A stretch of 33,121 nt of DNA, from the NCBI GenBank assembly GCA_903929425.1, contig CAIYUO010000087.1, positions 1 through 33,121 of the forward strand. The letters are read 5' to 3'. This document shows positions 1 through 9,909 of this stretch, one piece after another. The first letter of the stretch is position 1; the number at the start of each line of letters is the position of its first letter. The stretch is from an uncultured Bacteroidota bacterium (GTDB lineage: Bacteria; Bacteroidota; Bacteroidia; Chitinophagales; Chitinophagaceae). The notes under the pieces were generated by a model. It saw only the letters and a program-made list of their open reading frames with translations. It did no database searches and was not told the origin of the DNA. The position numbers and the translations under genes are program-made.

Positions 1-1857
1 CAAAATTATTGGATGGTTATTCATCCGCCCATTTTGTTCTTGGGATTTGCGTCAACCACTATTCCATTTGGATTTGCTGTTGCAGGCTTATTAAAAAAGG
101 ACAATAATTGGATGACAAATGCATTGCCTTGGGCGACTTTTTCAGCAGGTATTTTAGGACTTGGTATTATGATGGGTGCTGCATGGGCTTACGAGAGTTT
201 GACCTTTGGTGGTTATTGGGCTTGGGATCCAGTTGAAAATGCTTCCTTAGTGCCATGGCTTGTTTTGGTATCAGCTATTCATACTGCATTAATTTATCGT
301 AAAACTGGAACTGGATTAAGAGTCACCTATTTATTTTTTGGGCTTAGCTTTTTATTTGTCATTTATTCTACTTTTTTAACACGCAGTGGCATATTAGGGG
401 ATACCTCGGTACATGCTTTTACAGACCTTGGAATGAATGGTCAATTATTATCCTTTTTATTAGTGTTGGTATTGCCATTTTTCGTTTTATATTTTAGTAG
501 ATACAAATTCATGGCAGATCCATTTAAGGAAGACGCTGTTGATAGTAGAGAATTTTGGATGTTGGTTGGGTCCTTAGTTTTATTTTTATCAGCAATGGTA
601 ATTATTGCAATTACTTCCATCCCTGTTTTTAATAAAATATTTGGAACTAAAATCGCACCGCCAGAGGATCCAGCTTTTGCGCATAATCAAGTACAAGTTT
701 TTGTTGCAATCATCATTGGATTCCTAACGGCTATTGGTCAATATTTAAAGTATAAGGGAGGTGCTGTTAAAGGAAGTTTGTTCAAAACAATGCGACTTAC
801 ATTAGTCATTACTGCTTTATTAAGTGCAGTGATATTTATTTTTATTGGGGTTGCATTTAATGAAAAAGGTATTGGCTTTTTAGCTGCACTTTATGTAGCA
901 ACCGTTTCGTCGGTTTATACAATTGTGGCAAATGCTCATTATTGGGTAGTCATTTTAAAACTAAAATTCAAATCAGCTGGTGCAAGCATTGGCCATATTG
1001 GGTTTGGTATGGTGTTGCTTGGTATTGTCTTGTCATCGGCAAACAAAACTGTATTAAGTTGGAATACCACAGGGATTAATGTGATACAAAACGATCCTAA
1101 TAAAAAGAATCCTGCAGGTAATCCAATGGAAAATATTACACTGTTTGAAGGGGTGAATACGGATATGGGTAAGTACATGGTTACTTATGTTAGGGACACG
1201 ATTGATAATTTAGATAAAAAGTTTTTTGAATTAAAATTTGTTGAAAAGGGCGACAACAAATCACTTAAAGATTCTTTTTATTTATACCCTGATGTATTAA
1301 AAAATAACAAAGGCATGGAAGGATTTTCAGCAAATCCGTCTTCAAAACATTATTGGAACAAGGACATTTTCGTTTACGTAACTTCTTTCCAGGATCATAA
1401 GGACGAGGACACTGTATCTTTTAAATCAAATCAAATTAAAATCGGAGACTCCGTTTTTTACAGTAATGGTTATGTGAAATTGGAGAAAGTATTGGTGAAT
1501 CCAAATCCCAATAGGGGAGTTGGTGTAAATGAACTGGTTTTACAAATGGCAGTGCATAGTGTTACAGGATTAAAATATGAAGCAACACCCACTATTAGAC
1601 TGGAAGGGATGAATATGTCAATGATTCCTGATACCATTAAAGCACAAAATTTGATTCTTAATTTCAATAAAGTCATAGATCAAAGCAAGGGGATATTAGA
1701 AATCGGTGTAAAAGAGTCTTCTTCACTTTCCAATTTGATCACCCTAAAAGCCTATGAGTTTCCTTTCATTAATATATTATGGTTGGGTGTGATTGTAATG
1801 ACTTTGGGCTTTATGATCAGTACATGGGCTAGAATAAAACTGAATAATTCCAAATAA
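1..1857 (+). CDS. ccmF: Cytochrome c biogenesis protein CcmF/CcsA family, 5'-truncated
   Basis: This is an inner-membrane haem-handling protein of cytochrome c maturation. CcmF-type proteins present haem for ligation to apocytochrome c at the outer face of the cytoplasmic membrane. The frame is open from base 1 (Gln-Asn-Tyr-Trp, then Met at base 13), and QNYWMVIHPP matches an internal CcmF segment, so the true start lies left of the window and Met at 13 is not the start. The WWD-type signature reads FGGYWAWDPVENASLVPWL near bases 205-260. About 615 residues are visible. There are many hydrophobic segments, a soluble region at roughly bases 1080-1740, and a last membrane helix before the C-terminus (FPFINILWLGVIVMTLGFMI). 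The next gene follows 71 bases downstream on the same strand. The family call is firm. CcmF versus a CcsA-like naming is less certain without the N-terminus. Confidence 0.9.
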   Translation, partial: QNYWMVIHPPILFLGFASTTIPFGFAVAGLLKKDNNWMTNALPWATFSAGILGLGIMMGAAWAYESLTFGGYWAWDPVENASLVPWLVLVSAIHTALIYRKTGTGLRVTYLFFGLSFLFVIYSTFLTRSGILGDTSVHAFTDLGMNGQLLSFLLVLVLPFFVLYFSRYKFMADPFKEDAVDSREFWMLVGSLVLFLSAMVIIAITSIPVFNKIFGTKIAPPEDPAFAHNQVQVFVAIIIGFLTAIGQYLKYKGGAVKGSLFKTMRLTLVITALLSAVIFIFIGVAFNEKGIGFLAALYVATVSSVYTIVANAHYWVVILKLKFKSAGASIGHIGFGMVLLGIVLSSANKTVLSWNTTGINVIQNDPNKKNPAGNPMENITLFEGVNTDMGKYMVTYVRDTIDNLDKKFFELKFVEKGDNKSLKDSFYLYPDVLKNNKGMEGFSANPSSKHYWNKDIFVYVTSFQDHKDEDTVSFKSNQIKIGDSVFYSNGYVKLEKVLVNPNPNRGVGVNELVLQMAVHSVTGLKYEATPTIRLEGMNMSMIPDTIKAQNLILNFNKVIDQSKGILEIGVKESSSLSNLITLKAYEFPFINILWLGVIVMTLGFMISTWARIKLNNSK

Positions 1858-1928
1858 TTTAAATAAATCATAGGATTTCAATAAGGTTACTTTTTGTAAA
1901 TTAGCGTATCAAGGTTAAGTATATCAGC

Positions 1929-2537
1929 ATGAAAAGCGTTTTATATATATTACCATTTACAATTTTAATGCTATTTGTTCAATTAGCAAATGGACAAAAT
2001 AGTGTAGCTGATACAATGCGTGTGGAGGCTTATATTTCGCCCGAGGGAGATACTATACCTCAGTCCTGGCTTCCTACTGTTGAGGTAAAATCAGTGATGA
2101 CAGCCCAGCAAAAACTAAACATGCAAAACTGGACTCGTTTACGTAATGCAGTTTATGTTACCTATCCTTATGCATTAAGAGCAAGTGTGATTATCAATGA
2201 AGTCAATGGGCAATTGGTAAATATTACGGACGAGAAACAAAGAAAGGCGATCATTAAATTAAGGGAAAAAGATTTAAAGCGTGACTTTGCTGACAAGGTA
2301 ACTAACCTGTCGGTTTATCAGGGGAAAGTGCTCATGAAATTAATTAAGCGTGAGACCGGAAATAATTGCTACGAATTAATTAAAGAATATAAAGGCGGTT
2401 TTAATGCAGGCTTATGGCAAACGGTTGCTTTTTTATTTGGAAGCAATTTAAAGCAGCCTTATAATCCAATAGGCGAAGACCAAGAAATTGAAAAGTTTGT
2501 CAGAGAGGTTCGAAAGCTATATGGCTTAAGGGGTTAA
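1929..2537 (+). CDS. DUF4294 domain exported protein
   Basis: A 202-residue protein with an N-terminal signal peptide (hydrophobic stretch, then LANGQ at about residues 19-23). The Gln next to the cleavage site is typical of Bacteroidota. The body matches my memory of DUF4294: a VYVTYPYALRA segment, a K/R-rich helix around KLREKDLKRDF, GKVLMKLIKRETGNNCYEL, then WQTVAFLFGSNLKQPYNP near the C-terminus. The molecular function is unknown. Proteins of this family are small, periplasmic or secreted, and largely confined to Bacteroidota. It lies between ccmF and glnS in the same direction. A TA-rich block ending in TTTTTG at 1888-1896 could be its -7 region, but it deviates from TAnnTTTG by one base of spacing. 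Confidence 0.8.
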   Translation: MKSVLYILPFTILMLFVQLANGQNSVADTMRVEAYISPEGDTIPQSWLPTVEVKSVMTAQQKLNMQNWTRLRNAVYVTYPYALRASVIINEVNGQLVNITDEKQRKAIIKLREKDLKRDFADKVTNLSVYQGKVLMKLIKRETGNNCYELIKEYKGGFNAGLWQTVAFLFGSNLKQPYNPIGEDQEIEKFVREVRKLYGLRG

Positions 2538-2573
2538 ATACCAATTTAGGTAGGTTTTTGAGGTATGTTTTTG

Positions 2574-2581
2574 TACCTTTA
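2574..2581 (+). promoter_or_regulatory. Possible -7 box for glnS
   Basis: TACCTTTA matches seven of eight positions of the Bacteroidota TAnnTTTG -7 consensus and lies 20 bases upstream of the glnS start. No well-spaced -33 TTG element was found, so this is tentative. Confidence 0.3.
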
Positions 2582-2601
2582 CGCGAATAGCGTTTATTAT
2601 T

Positions 2602-4257
2602 ATGAGTGAAGAAAAAAGTCTGAATTTTATTGAAGAAATTATATCCCAGGATTTAGCTGCAGGGAAATATAAATCTATTTTAACAAGGTTCCCACCTGAA
2701 CCCAATGGATATTTACATATTGGACATGCCAAAAGTATTTGCTTGAATTTTGGGCTTGCTAAAAGTTTTGGAGGAGCAACTAATTTACGTTTTGATGATA
2801 CCAACCCTGCGAAGGAGGATATTGAATATGTAGATAGCATTAAAGAGGATGTTAAATGGCTAGGTTTTGAATGGGTTAAAGAATGTTATGCGTCAGATTA
2901 TTTTGATCAGTTGTATAGTTTTGCGGTTCAATTAATTGAAAAAGGTTTAGCCTACGTTGATGATAGTAGTGCTGAAGAAATTGCACAACAAAAAGGTACG
3001 CCAACTATGGCTGGAACCGGCAATGCATTTAGAAATAGAAGCATCGCTGAAAACTTGGAATTATTTGCAGGTATGAAAGCAGGCAAATATGCCGACGGCG
3101 AAAAAGTTTTGCGTGCTAAAATTGATTTAGCAAGTCCAAATATGCACATGCGAGATCCATTATTGTATCGTATTAAACGTGCACATCATCATAGAACAGG
3201 TGATGCTTGGTGCATTTATCCAATGTATGATTTTGCACATGGACAAAGTGATTCAATCGAAAATATTACACACTCAGTATGTACTTTGGAATTTATTCCT
3301 CATAGGGCTTTATATGATTGGTGTATTGAGCAATTAGGAATTTATCCTTCACATCAATATGAATTCGCCCGATTAAACATGACGTATACCGTTATGAGTA
3401 AGCGTAAGCTATTACAATTGGTAGAGGAAGGACATGTTGAAAGTTGGGATGATCCTCGAATGCCAACCATTAGTGGTATGCGCCGTCGTGGTTATACGCC
3501 TGAAAGTATTCGTGATTTTTGTGATAGAATTGGTATTGCAAAAAGAGAAAATATCATTGATTTTAGTTTGTTAGAATTTTGTGTTCGTGAACATTTAAAT
3601 AAGGTAGCACAGCGAAGAATGGTGGTGACTAATCCTATTAAATTGGTGATTACTAATTTTGATAAGGGTGAGGAAATTTTACATTCTGAAAACAATCCAG
3701 AGGATCCAAATGGAGGAACACGTGATGTGCCTTTTAGTAATGAGCTTTGGATAGAGCGTGAGGATTTTATGGAAGAGCCTACTAAAAAATATTTTAGATT
3801 AGGACCTGGCTTATCGGTTCGTTTAAAGAGTGCTTATATTGTTACTTGTGAAAATTTTGAAAAAGATGAAGCAGGAAATATCACTAAAGTTTTTGCAACT
3901 TACAACCCTGATAGCAAATCAGGTCAAGATACAAGTGGCATTCATGTTAAAGGAACATTACACTGGGTGAGCGCTAAACATGCTGTACCTGTAACATTGA
4001 ATGAATATGATCGATTGTTTAGTGTTGAAGATTTGTCAAGTGCCGATGGGGATTTCAAAGATTATATTAATCCTAATTCATTAAATGCAGTTAAGGCATA
4101 TGCGGAACCAGCATTAGTGAATGATACATTGGATGCTAGATTCCAATTTTTAAGAAAAGGATATTTTTATCAGGATAAGAATAGTACAAAGGATAATTTA
4201 ATTTTTAATCGAACAGTAGGTTTAAAGGATGCATGGGCTAAGGAGCAAAAAAAATAG
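2602..4257 (+). CDS. glnS: Glutaminyl-tRNA synthetase
   Basis: Class I aminoacyl-tRNA synthetase that charges tRNA(Gln) with glutamine in the cytoplasm. It is 551 residues long, close to the 554 of the E. coli enzyme. The catalytic Rossmann fold shows PPEPNGYLHIGH at residues 31-42 with the HIGH motif at 39-42, LRFDDTNPAKE soon after, and the KMSKS-type loop VMSKR at 264-268, where GlnRS also carries VMSKR. The C-terminal beta-barrel anticodon-binding region is present (GIHVKGTLHWVSAKHAVP). The ATG at 2602 places the HIGH motif at the usual distance. tilS follows after 39 bases, so the two may be co-transcribed. A true GlnRS implies that glutaminyl-tRNA can be made directly. Confidence 0.97.
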   Translation: MSEEKSLNFIEEIISQDLAAGKYKSILTRFPPEPNGYLHIGHAKSICLNFGLAKSFGGATNLRFDDTNPAKEDIEYVDSIKEDVKWLGFEWVKECYASDYFDQLYSFAVQLIEKGLAYVDDSSAEEIAQQKGTPTMAGTGNAFRNRSIAENLELFAGMKAGKYADGEKVLRAKIDLASPNMHMRDPLLYRIKRAHHHRTGDAWCIYPMYDFAHGQSDSIENITHSVCTLEFIPHRALYDWCIEQLGIYPSHQYEFARLNMTYTVMSKRKLLQLVEEGHVESWDDPRMPTISGMRRRGYTPESIRDFCDRIGIAKRENIIDFSLLEFCVREHLNKVAQRRMVVTNPIKLVITNFDKGEEILHSENNPEDPNGGTRDVPFSNELWIEREDFMEEPTKKYFRLGPGLSVRLKSAYIVTCENFEKDEAGNITKVFATYNPDSKSGQDTSGIHVKGTLHWVSAKHAVPVTLNEYDRLFSVEDLSSADGDFKDYINPNSLNAVKAYAEPALVNDTLDARFQFLRKGYFYQDKNSTKDNLIFNRTVGLKDAWAKEQKK

Positions 4258-4296
4258 TTGAATGCACCTGATAAATTTTTTATTTGAACTTCCATT

Positions 4297-5718
4297 ATGC
4301 TAAATATAGAAACATTTAAAGCCTATTGGGATAAACAGTTTCCGGATGTTCGATTACGTCGCAGTCATTTTTTATTAGCTGTAAGTGGTGGGGTAGATAG
4401 TATCGTACTAGCACATTTAATGCAGGCTGTAAAAGCAAAGTGTACCATTGCACATGTCAATTTTCAATTAAGAGGAGCCGAAAGTATTAGGGATGAAAAA
4501 TTTGTTGAAAGCTTTGCTGCTCAATATCAAATTCCTTTTAAAGTATTTCATAGCGATACCAATGAATTTGCTAAAAAGCATAAAATGGCTATTCAACAAG
4601 CAGCGCGTGAAATCAGATATACATGGTTTGAAACATTGATGAAGGAAATAGACAAGAAAGAAAAGGAAGCGGAACCTGATGAAATAATTTCTAATTCAAA
4701 TCCTAAACCAAATCCTAAACCAGTTGTACTACTAACTGCACACCACGAAAATGATAATGTTGAAACTATTTTAATGCAACTGTTTAGGGGGACTGGTATA
4801 CATGGATTAACTGGAATTCCAGCAAGGCGCAACGATGAATTAAATTTGGCAAGACCTTTATTGGCATTTACTAAGGCTGAAATTATTGAATATGCTAATT
4901 CAAATGGCTTGTCCTATGTTGAAGATAGTAGCAATGAAAAGGATGATTACACCCGAAATTTTATCAGGAACACCTTATTGCCTCAAATGGCAACTATATT
5001 CCCGACAGTGAGTGAAAATATTATTTCAACTTCAAAACATATTAAAGAAGCTGAACAAATTGTAAACAATGCAGTAGCTACTTTTTGGAAAAAAGGGTTG
5101 AAAATTAAAAAAAGCAATTTGACCATTCCTGTTGCCTATTGGAAAAAGGTTATTGATAATGATACCTATACTTATTTGTTGATTATAAAATATGGGTTTA
5201 CACAGCATCAAATTGAAGAGGTTTATAAATTATTAAATGCAAAACAAGGAGCACACATTGATTCTGCAACGCATCAATTTATTAAATGGAATGATGAAAT
5301 TTTGATTGTCAATAAAGTAGCAAATAAAGAATATATATCTATTTCTGAAAATATATTTCTTAATAATGCTAAAATCCATACCACAAATGGAGGTTTAAGT
5401 TTTGAATACTTGACAAATGATACTACTTTAAATATTGAAGCCAATACTAAATTTGCATACTTGGATGCTGATAAAATTGAATGGCCTTTGTTATATAGAA
5501 CATGGGATATGACAGATTATTTTTACCCATTAGGGTTGCGTAAGAAAAAGAAATTAAATCATTTTTTGTCTGCCTTAAAATTAAGCCCATCGGACAAATC
5601 AATAATTTCTGTAATCTATTCTGGGGAAAAATTAGCTTGGGTTGTGGGCCATAGAATTGATGATAGGTTTAAAATTACGAATAACACCAAAAAAGTACTC
5701 AAAATCATCTCTCAATAA
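4297..5718 (+). CDS. tilS: tRNA(Ile)-lysidine synthase
   Basis: ATP-dependent enzyme that converts the wobble cytidine of the CAU-anticodon tRNA(Ile) to lysidine, changing its codon specificity from AUG to AUA. The N-type ATP pyrophosphatase P-loop SGGVDS is at residues 30-35, followed by the TilS-typical AHVNFQLRGAES and AHHENDNVETILMQLFRGTG segments, then RPLL, and YVEDSSNEKDDYTRN. The C-terminal domain (from about residue 380) ends with LAWVVGHRIDDRFKIT, as in long-form TilS. At 473 residues it is slightly longer than usual. Part of the excess is a charged and Pro-rich insert at about residues 113-143 that contains NPKPNPKP, encoded by a perfect 12-base tandem duplication. The insert lies between two catalytic-domain segments, probably as a surface loop. 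Confidence 0.93.
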   Translation: MLNIETFKAYWDKQFPDVRLRRSHFLLAVSGGVDSIVLAHLMQAVKAKCTIAHVNFQLRGAESIRDEKFVESFAAQYQIPFKVFHSDTNEFAKKHKMAIQQAAREIRYTWFETLMKEIDKKEKEAEPDEIISNSNPKPNPKPVVLLTAHHENDNVETILMQLFRGTGIHGLTGIPARRNDELNLARPLLAFTKAEIIEYANSNGLSYVEDSSNEKDDYTRNFIRNTLLPQMATIFPTVSENIISTSKHIKEAEQIVNNAVATFWKKGLKIKKSNLTIPVAYWKKVIDNDTYTYLLIIKYGFTQHQIEEVYKLLNAKQGAHIDSATHQFIKWNDEILIVNKVANKEYISISENIFLNNAKIHTTNGGLSFEYLTNDTTLNIEANTKFAYLDADKIEWPLLYRTWDMTDYFYPLGLRKKKKLNHFLSALKLSPSDKSIISVIYSGEKLAWVVGHRIDDRFKITNNTKKVLKIISQ

Positions 5719-5793
5719 TTTATTAGAAAGGGGTCTAATCCCATGTTATTTTAATATTTTTATAGACTAACAATCGTATAAGAATATTAAATA

Positions 5794-8700
5794 ATGTATT
5801 CATCTGTTTATTATAAAGTCATACTATTAAGCATTTTATGTTTGATCATTTCGCATGCAATTTTTGCGCAGGACTTTTCAAATAAAGGAAAAGATTTTTG
5901 GGTAGTCTATAGTGGACATATAGATGCTTTGAACTCAAGAATGGCTTTATATATTTCTTCAAACGTAAACACGAGTGGAACTGTTTCCGTAAACGGACAA
6001 TCTACAAATTTTACGGTAACAGCAAATCAAGTTACAGTTGTTCAATTAACCAGTTCCACAATACCAAGTAATGCAGACGCTTATTTGGCAAACAATAATG
6101 TAAATCAATTAGAAGTAATTGGAATAAATAAAGGTATACACATTGAGAGTCAAAATCCTGTAGTTGTATATTCCCATATATTAAATTCTGCACGTTCTGG
6201 ATCTACCTTAGTACTTCCTACTAAAGTATTGGGTCGTGAATATGTTGTTGCAACTTATAAATCAACTGGAAATATCGTTCCTATAACCGGGAATGGAGCA
6301 GAGAGCCAAAAAAATACTCAATTCGAAATTATTGCCACCGAAGATGGAACAAACGTAGAAATAACACCCACAAGCTCAGATTACAATAAACGTCATTTAG
6401 CAAATGTAACATTTGACACATTGTTAAATAAAGGAGATGTTTATCAATACCAAAGCTTTGAAGATTTAACTGGTACTAAAATAAGAACAGTGGCCGTTTC
6501 AAATTTATCATGTAAAAAAATTGCAGTATATGCTGGTTCAACATGGACTGCAATGGGATGTAGTTCCGCAGGTTCTGGAGATAACTTATATCAACAATTA
6601 TTTCCTACAAGTTCTTGGGGGAAACATTATTATACTTCACCTTCTATAAATCGAAAATATGATCTATTTAGAATTCTAGTTCAAGATCCTACCGCAATAG
6701 TTTATGTTAATGGAAATGCTTTAAGCACAGCTAATTTAATTAACAATTCATTTTATGAAATAAGTACCTTAGGAGATAATACCTACAGAGATATATATTC
6801 TGATCAACCTATTAGTGTAATACAATATTTTATAACCATGCAATGTGATGGTTCAAATGCTGGAGATCCTGAAATGATTGTTTTAAATCCAATTGAGCAA
6901 ACTTTGAATGATATAACAGTGATGTCTGCTAGAAGAGATTTAACTCCTCCAAATACTAATATTTCTAGTCATTTTTTAAATATAATATACAAATCAAGTG
7001 CATTTAGTTCTTTAAAAATTGATGGTGCAGCACCAACTGCAAACCCTATAGAGATGGGATCAACTGGCTATTCATATATTCAAGAAGATGTAACAAATTC
7101 AACTAATAGTTCACCTTCTCATAAAATTGTTTGTGATACAGGATTTATTTGTATTGCTTATGGATACGGAAATGTTGAATCCTATGGATACAACGCTGGG
7201 ACCAATGTTATTGACTTATATCAAAAATTAACAGTAAATAATGAATATGCTACAGTGAAACTTCCTGCAACTTGCAGAGGAACTCCTTTTAAAGCATCTA
7301 TTACATTACCTTATCAACCCTTATCGCTTGCCTGGAATATACCAAAGTATCCTAATATTCCTCCTGATAATTCTCCTAAGTATGATTCAACATATTTTGT
7401 AAATGGAAAGAACATTTATAGGTATACATTAGGTCAGTCTTTAATTTACGATAGTATAGGGATCTATACTATAAAATTAATTGTATACAATCCAACCGCT
7501 GATGGTTGTAGTGGGGAACAAACTATAGAATTCAATCTAGATGTATATAGTCCACCTAAAGCTGATTTTAAAATAAATTCATTGTATTGTTTAGGGGATA
7601 GTGTAATATTTAATGATAATACAATAATTGGGGAAAATGATCGAAAGCTTATATCTTATAATTGGAAAATTGATAATGGTTCCTTTATTGATGCCAAAAA
7701 ATTAGCTATTAAATCGAGTAAGGTAGGACAAACACCTTTCAAATATTTTGTAATCACTGATATTGGATGTTTAAGTGATACCATATCATCCAACTTTTTT
7801 ATTGATAGTATTCCTAAAGTTGATTTTAATACTCAACAAATAAAATGCGCAAGAAAGGATGTGTTATTTAAAGATAGTTCATTTGCAAGAAGTGGTACTC
7901 AGTTAGTGAATTGGATTTGGAATTATGGTGATAATAGTAATAAAGACAGTTTATTATCGAATATTTCAGTCACGCACAAATTTGACTCGGCTAAAAATTA
8001 TAATGTAAGTTTAGCTGTAGTTACTGCCAATGGATGTAGGCAAGAAAAAACAACAGTAATTAAAATTTCACCCAATCCAAAGGTTGGGTTTACATTACCT
8101 GAAATATGTTTAAATGATGCATATGCAGAGTTTAAAGACACTAGTAAAATTGCTGATAATACGAGTGGGTTTAAATATAATTGGGACTTTGGAGACCCCG
8201 ATAATAAAATTGCTAGTAATACTGACGTAGTATCCAATCCGAGACATAAGTATATAAATGCAGGTAATTATCAAGTGAAAGAAATAGTAACAAGCCAGGC
8301 TGGTTGTGTTGGGGATACTACTGAATCTTTTACGGTGAATGGTGCTTATCCTAAGTCAATTTTTACCATTGTTGATTCAAATGCAATTTGTTCAAATGTT
8401 GCTATGCAATTAAACAATGGTTCAACGGTAGATTTAGGAAATATAGGTAAAGTAATTTTATACTGGGATTATGCAAATAATCAGTTGGATACTACAGTGG
8501 ATGAAAATCCCGTGTTAAATAAAATATATAAACATAGTTTCACTAATTTCAAATTTCCCAATAAAATGCAATATGATATCCGATTAGTTTCCTATTCTGG
8601 TATCACCTGTTTTGATGAAGCTAAATCAATAATTAATTTAGTACCCCCTCCACAATCTTTTTCATTTAGTGCCTCCAAAGAATATGCATGTGTTGCAGAT

Positions 8701-9909
8701 TCAGTTTTGCTTATGCCAAATTTAATTGGGGGTACTCCATTATTTAAATATGATTGGACAACAAGTAATGAGGCATCAAAATTTAATCAAAATGTATTAA
8801 ATGGAATAAGTAATGGTAATGTTGACATTTCATTAAAAGTAACTGATGCAAAAAATTGTGTTTATCAATATAAGAATATCAAAAATATCGAAATAAAAGG
8901 TATACCCATTTCCTCCATAAAAGCAAAAGATACCATTATTTGTAATCAAGATCCTATTGTGTTACAAGGTATTGGTGGTGTCCAATATAATTGGTTTTTA
9001 GATAACAAATTAAATGCAAAAACGGTAATTGATACTTTTCAAACAGTAAATCCCGGGTATTATAAATTACAAGCAAACGATGGTTTTTGTAATTCATTAT
9101 TTTCTGATTCTATTTATATAAGTCAATACATAATACCAAAATATTCATTTACTACAAAAAACTATGTTTGTATTAATACTGATTTTCCAATTACTAGTAA
9201 TACGAAAGAAGCAAAGGGGACACATTTTTCATGGAATTTTGGTGATAGTATTTTTTCGGTATTGGCACAGCCTAAAACACATGCTTATTTAAAATATGGT
9301 AATTATCAAATTAAATTAAACTATACAAATGATTATTGTCACAGATATGATGATCATTTCGACGGGGATTCTATAAAAGTTGTTGACCCCATTAAAGCTA
9401 AAGAATTTACCATGTTCGTACTTTCTGATATGGATACATTATTAACAAACATTAAAATAGATAGTGGTTATACAAATTACCAATGGACACCTTATGCTAA
9501 TTTATCAAATCCAATGATTGCCAATCCTGTATTTAGGGGATTAAAATCAATAGACTATATTTTAACGCGAACTGATACTTCAAGTTTTTGTTATGTTGGC
9601 GATACCTACCATATTATTGTCTCCAATGATGTAGTAATTTCTGTCCCTAAAGCCTTTACGCCAAATAATGATGGACTAAACGACATTTTAAAATTAGAAA
9701 TGGGAGCAGGCTTGAAAAAAGTTAATGTTTTTAGAATATACAATAGATGGGGTAAATTAATTTTCGAAACCAATGATATCAATATTGGTTGGGATGGAAA
9801 ATATAATGGCAGAGACCAAGACATGGACGCGTATACTTATTTTTTGGATTATATCACTTTTAAAGATGAGCATGTTAAAAAAACTGGTTCAGTTATATTA
9901 ATTAGATAA
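5794..9909 (+). CDS. IgGFc-binding/PKD-domain surface protein with T9SS type B sorting domain
   Basis: A 1371-residue secreted or cell-surface protein. The signal peptide ends near HAIFAQ (residue 26). The next segment, from GKDFWVVYSGH to about residue 450, resembles the IgGFc-binding N-terminal domain common in large Bacteroidota and animal mucus-type proteins (LEVIGINKGIHIESQNPVVV, LPTKVLGREYVVATYKS). After it come several PKD-like beta-sandwich repeats with WNYGD/WDFGD/WNFGD motifs and the closing pattern HKY..AGNYQV. The last 90 or so residues form a gliding motility-associated/type B T9SS sorting domain: VPKAFTPNNDGLNDIL, then FRIYNRWGKLIFE, then GWDGKYNGRDQ. By family knowledge it should be exported by Sec, then by the T9SS, and held at the surface. 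The PorP/SprF gene begins on the next base after its stop. The ligand cannot be told from sequence alone, and IgG binding should not be assumed. Confidence 0.88.
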   Translation: MYSSVYYKVILLSILCLIISHAIFAQDFSNKGKDFWVVYSGHIDALNSRMALYISSNVNTSGTVSVNGQSTNFTVTANQVTVVQLTSSTIPSNADAYLANNNVNQLEVIGINKGIHIESQNPVVVYSHILNSARSGSTLVLPTKVLGREYVVATYKSTGNIVPITGNGAESQKNTQFEIIATEDGTNVEITPTSSDYNKRHLANVTFDTLLNKGDVYQYQSFEDLTGTKIRTVAVSNLSCKKIAVYAGSTWTAMGCSSAGSGDNLYQQLFPTSSWGKHYYTSPSINRKYDLFRILVQDPTAIVYVNGNALSTANLINNSFYEISTLGDNTYRDIYSDQPISVIQYFITMQCDGSNAGDPEMIVLNPIEQTLNDITVMSARRDLTPPNTNISSHFLNIIYKSSAFSSLKIDGAAPTANPIEMGSTGYSYIQEDVTNSTNSSPSHKIVCDTGFICIAYGYGNVESYGYNAGTNVIDLYQKLTVNNEYATVKLPATCRGTPFKASITLPYQPLSLAWNIPKYPNIPPDNSPKYDSTYFVNGKNIYRYTLGQSLIYDSIGIYTIKLIVYNPTADGCSGEQTIEFNLDVYSPPKADFKINSLYCLGDSVIFNDNTIIGENDRKLISYNWKIDNGSFIDAKKLAIKSSKVGQTPFKYFVITDIGCLSDTISSNFFIDSIPKVDFNTQQIKCARKDVLFKDSSFARSGTQLVNWIWNYGDNSNKDSLLSNISVTHKFDSAKNYNVSLAVVTANGCRQEKTTVIKISPNPKVGFTLPEICLNDAYAEFKDTSKIADNTSGFKYNWDFGDPDNKIASNTDVVSNPRHKYINAGNYQVKEIVTSQAGCVGDTTESFTVNGAYPKSIFTIVDSNAICSNVAMQLNNGSTVDLGNIGKVILYWDYANNQLDTTVDENPVLNKIYKHSFTNFKFPNKMQYDIRLVSYSGITCFDEAKSIINLVPPPQSFSFSASKEYACVADSVLLMPNLIGGTPLFKYDWTTSNEASKFNQNVLNGISNGNVDISLKVTDAKNCVYQYKNIKNIEIKGIPISSIKAKDTIICNQDPIVLQGIGGVQYNWFLDNKLNAKTVIDTFQTVNPGYYKLQANDGFCNSLFSDSIYISQYIIPKYSFTTKNYVCINTDFPITSNTKEAKGTHFSWNFGDSIFSVLAQPKTHAYLKYGNYQIKLNYTNDYCHRYDDHFDGDSIKVVDPIKAKEFTMFVLSDMDTLLTNIKIDSGYTNYQWTPYANLSNPMIANPVFRGLKSIDYILTRTDTSSFCYVGDTYHIIVSNDVVISVPKAFTPNNDGLNDILKLEMGAGLKKVNVFRIYNRWGKLIFETNDINIGWDGKYNGRDQDMDAYTYFLDYITFKDEHVKKTGSVILIR

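Noticed and set aside
5722-5739. Terminator after tilS (ATTAGA-AAGGGG-TCTAAT)
   Set aside because: The stem is only six AT-rich pairs and is not followed directly by a T run, so it is too weak to list as a terminator.
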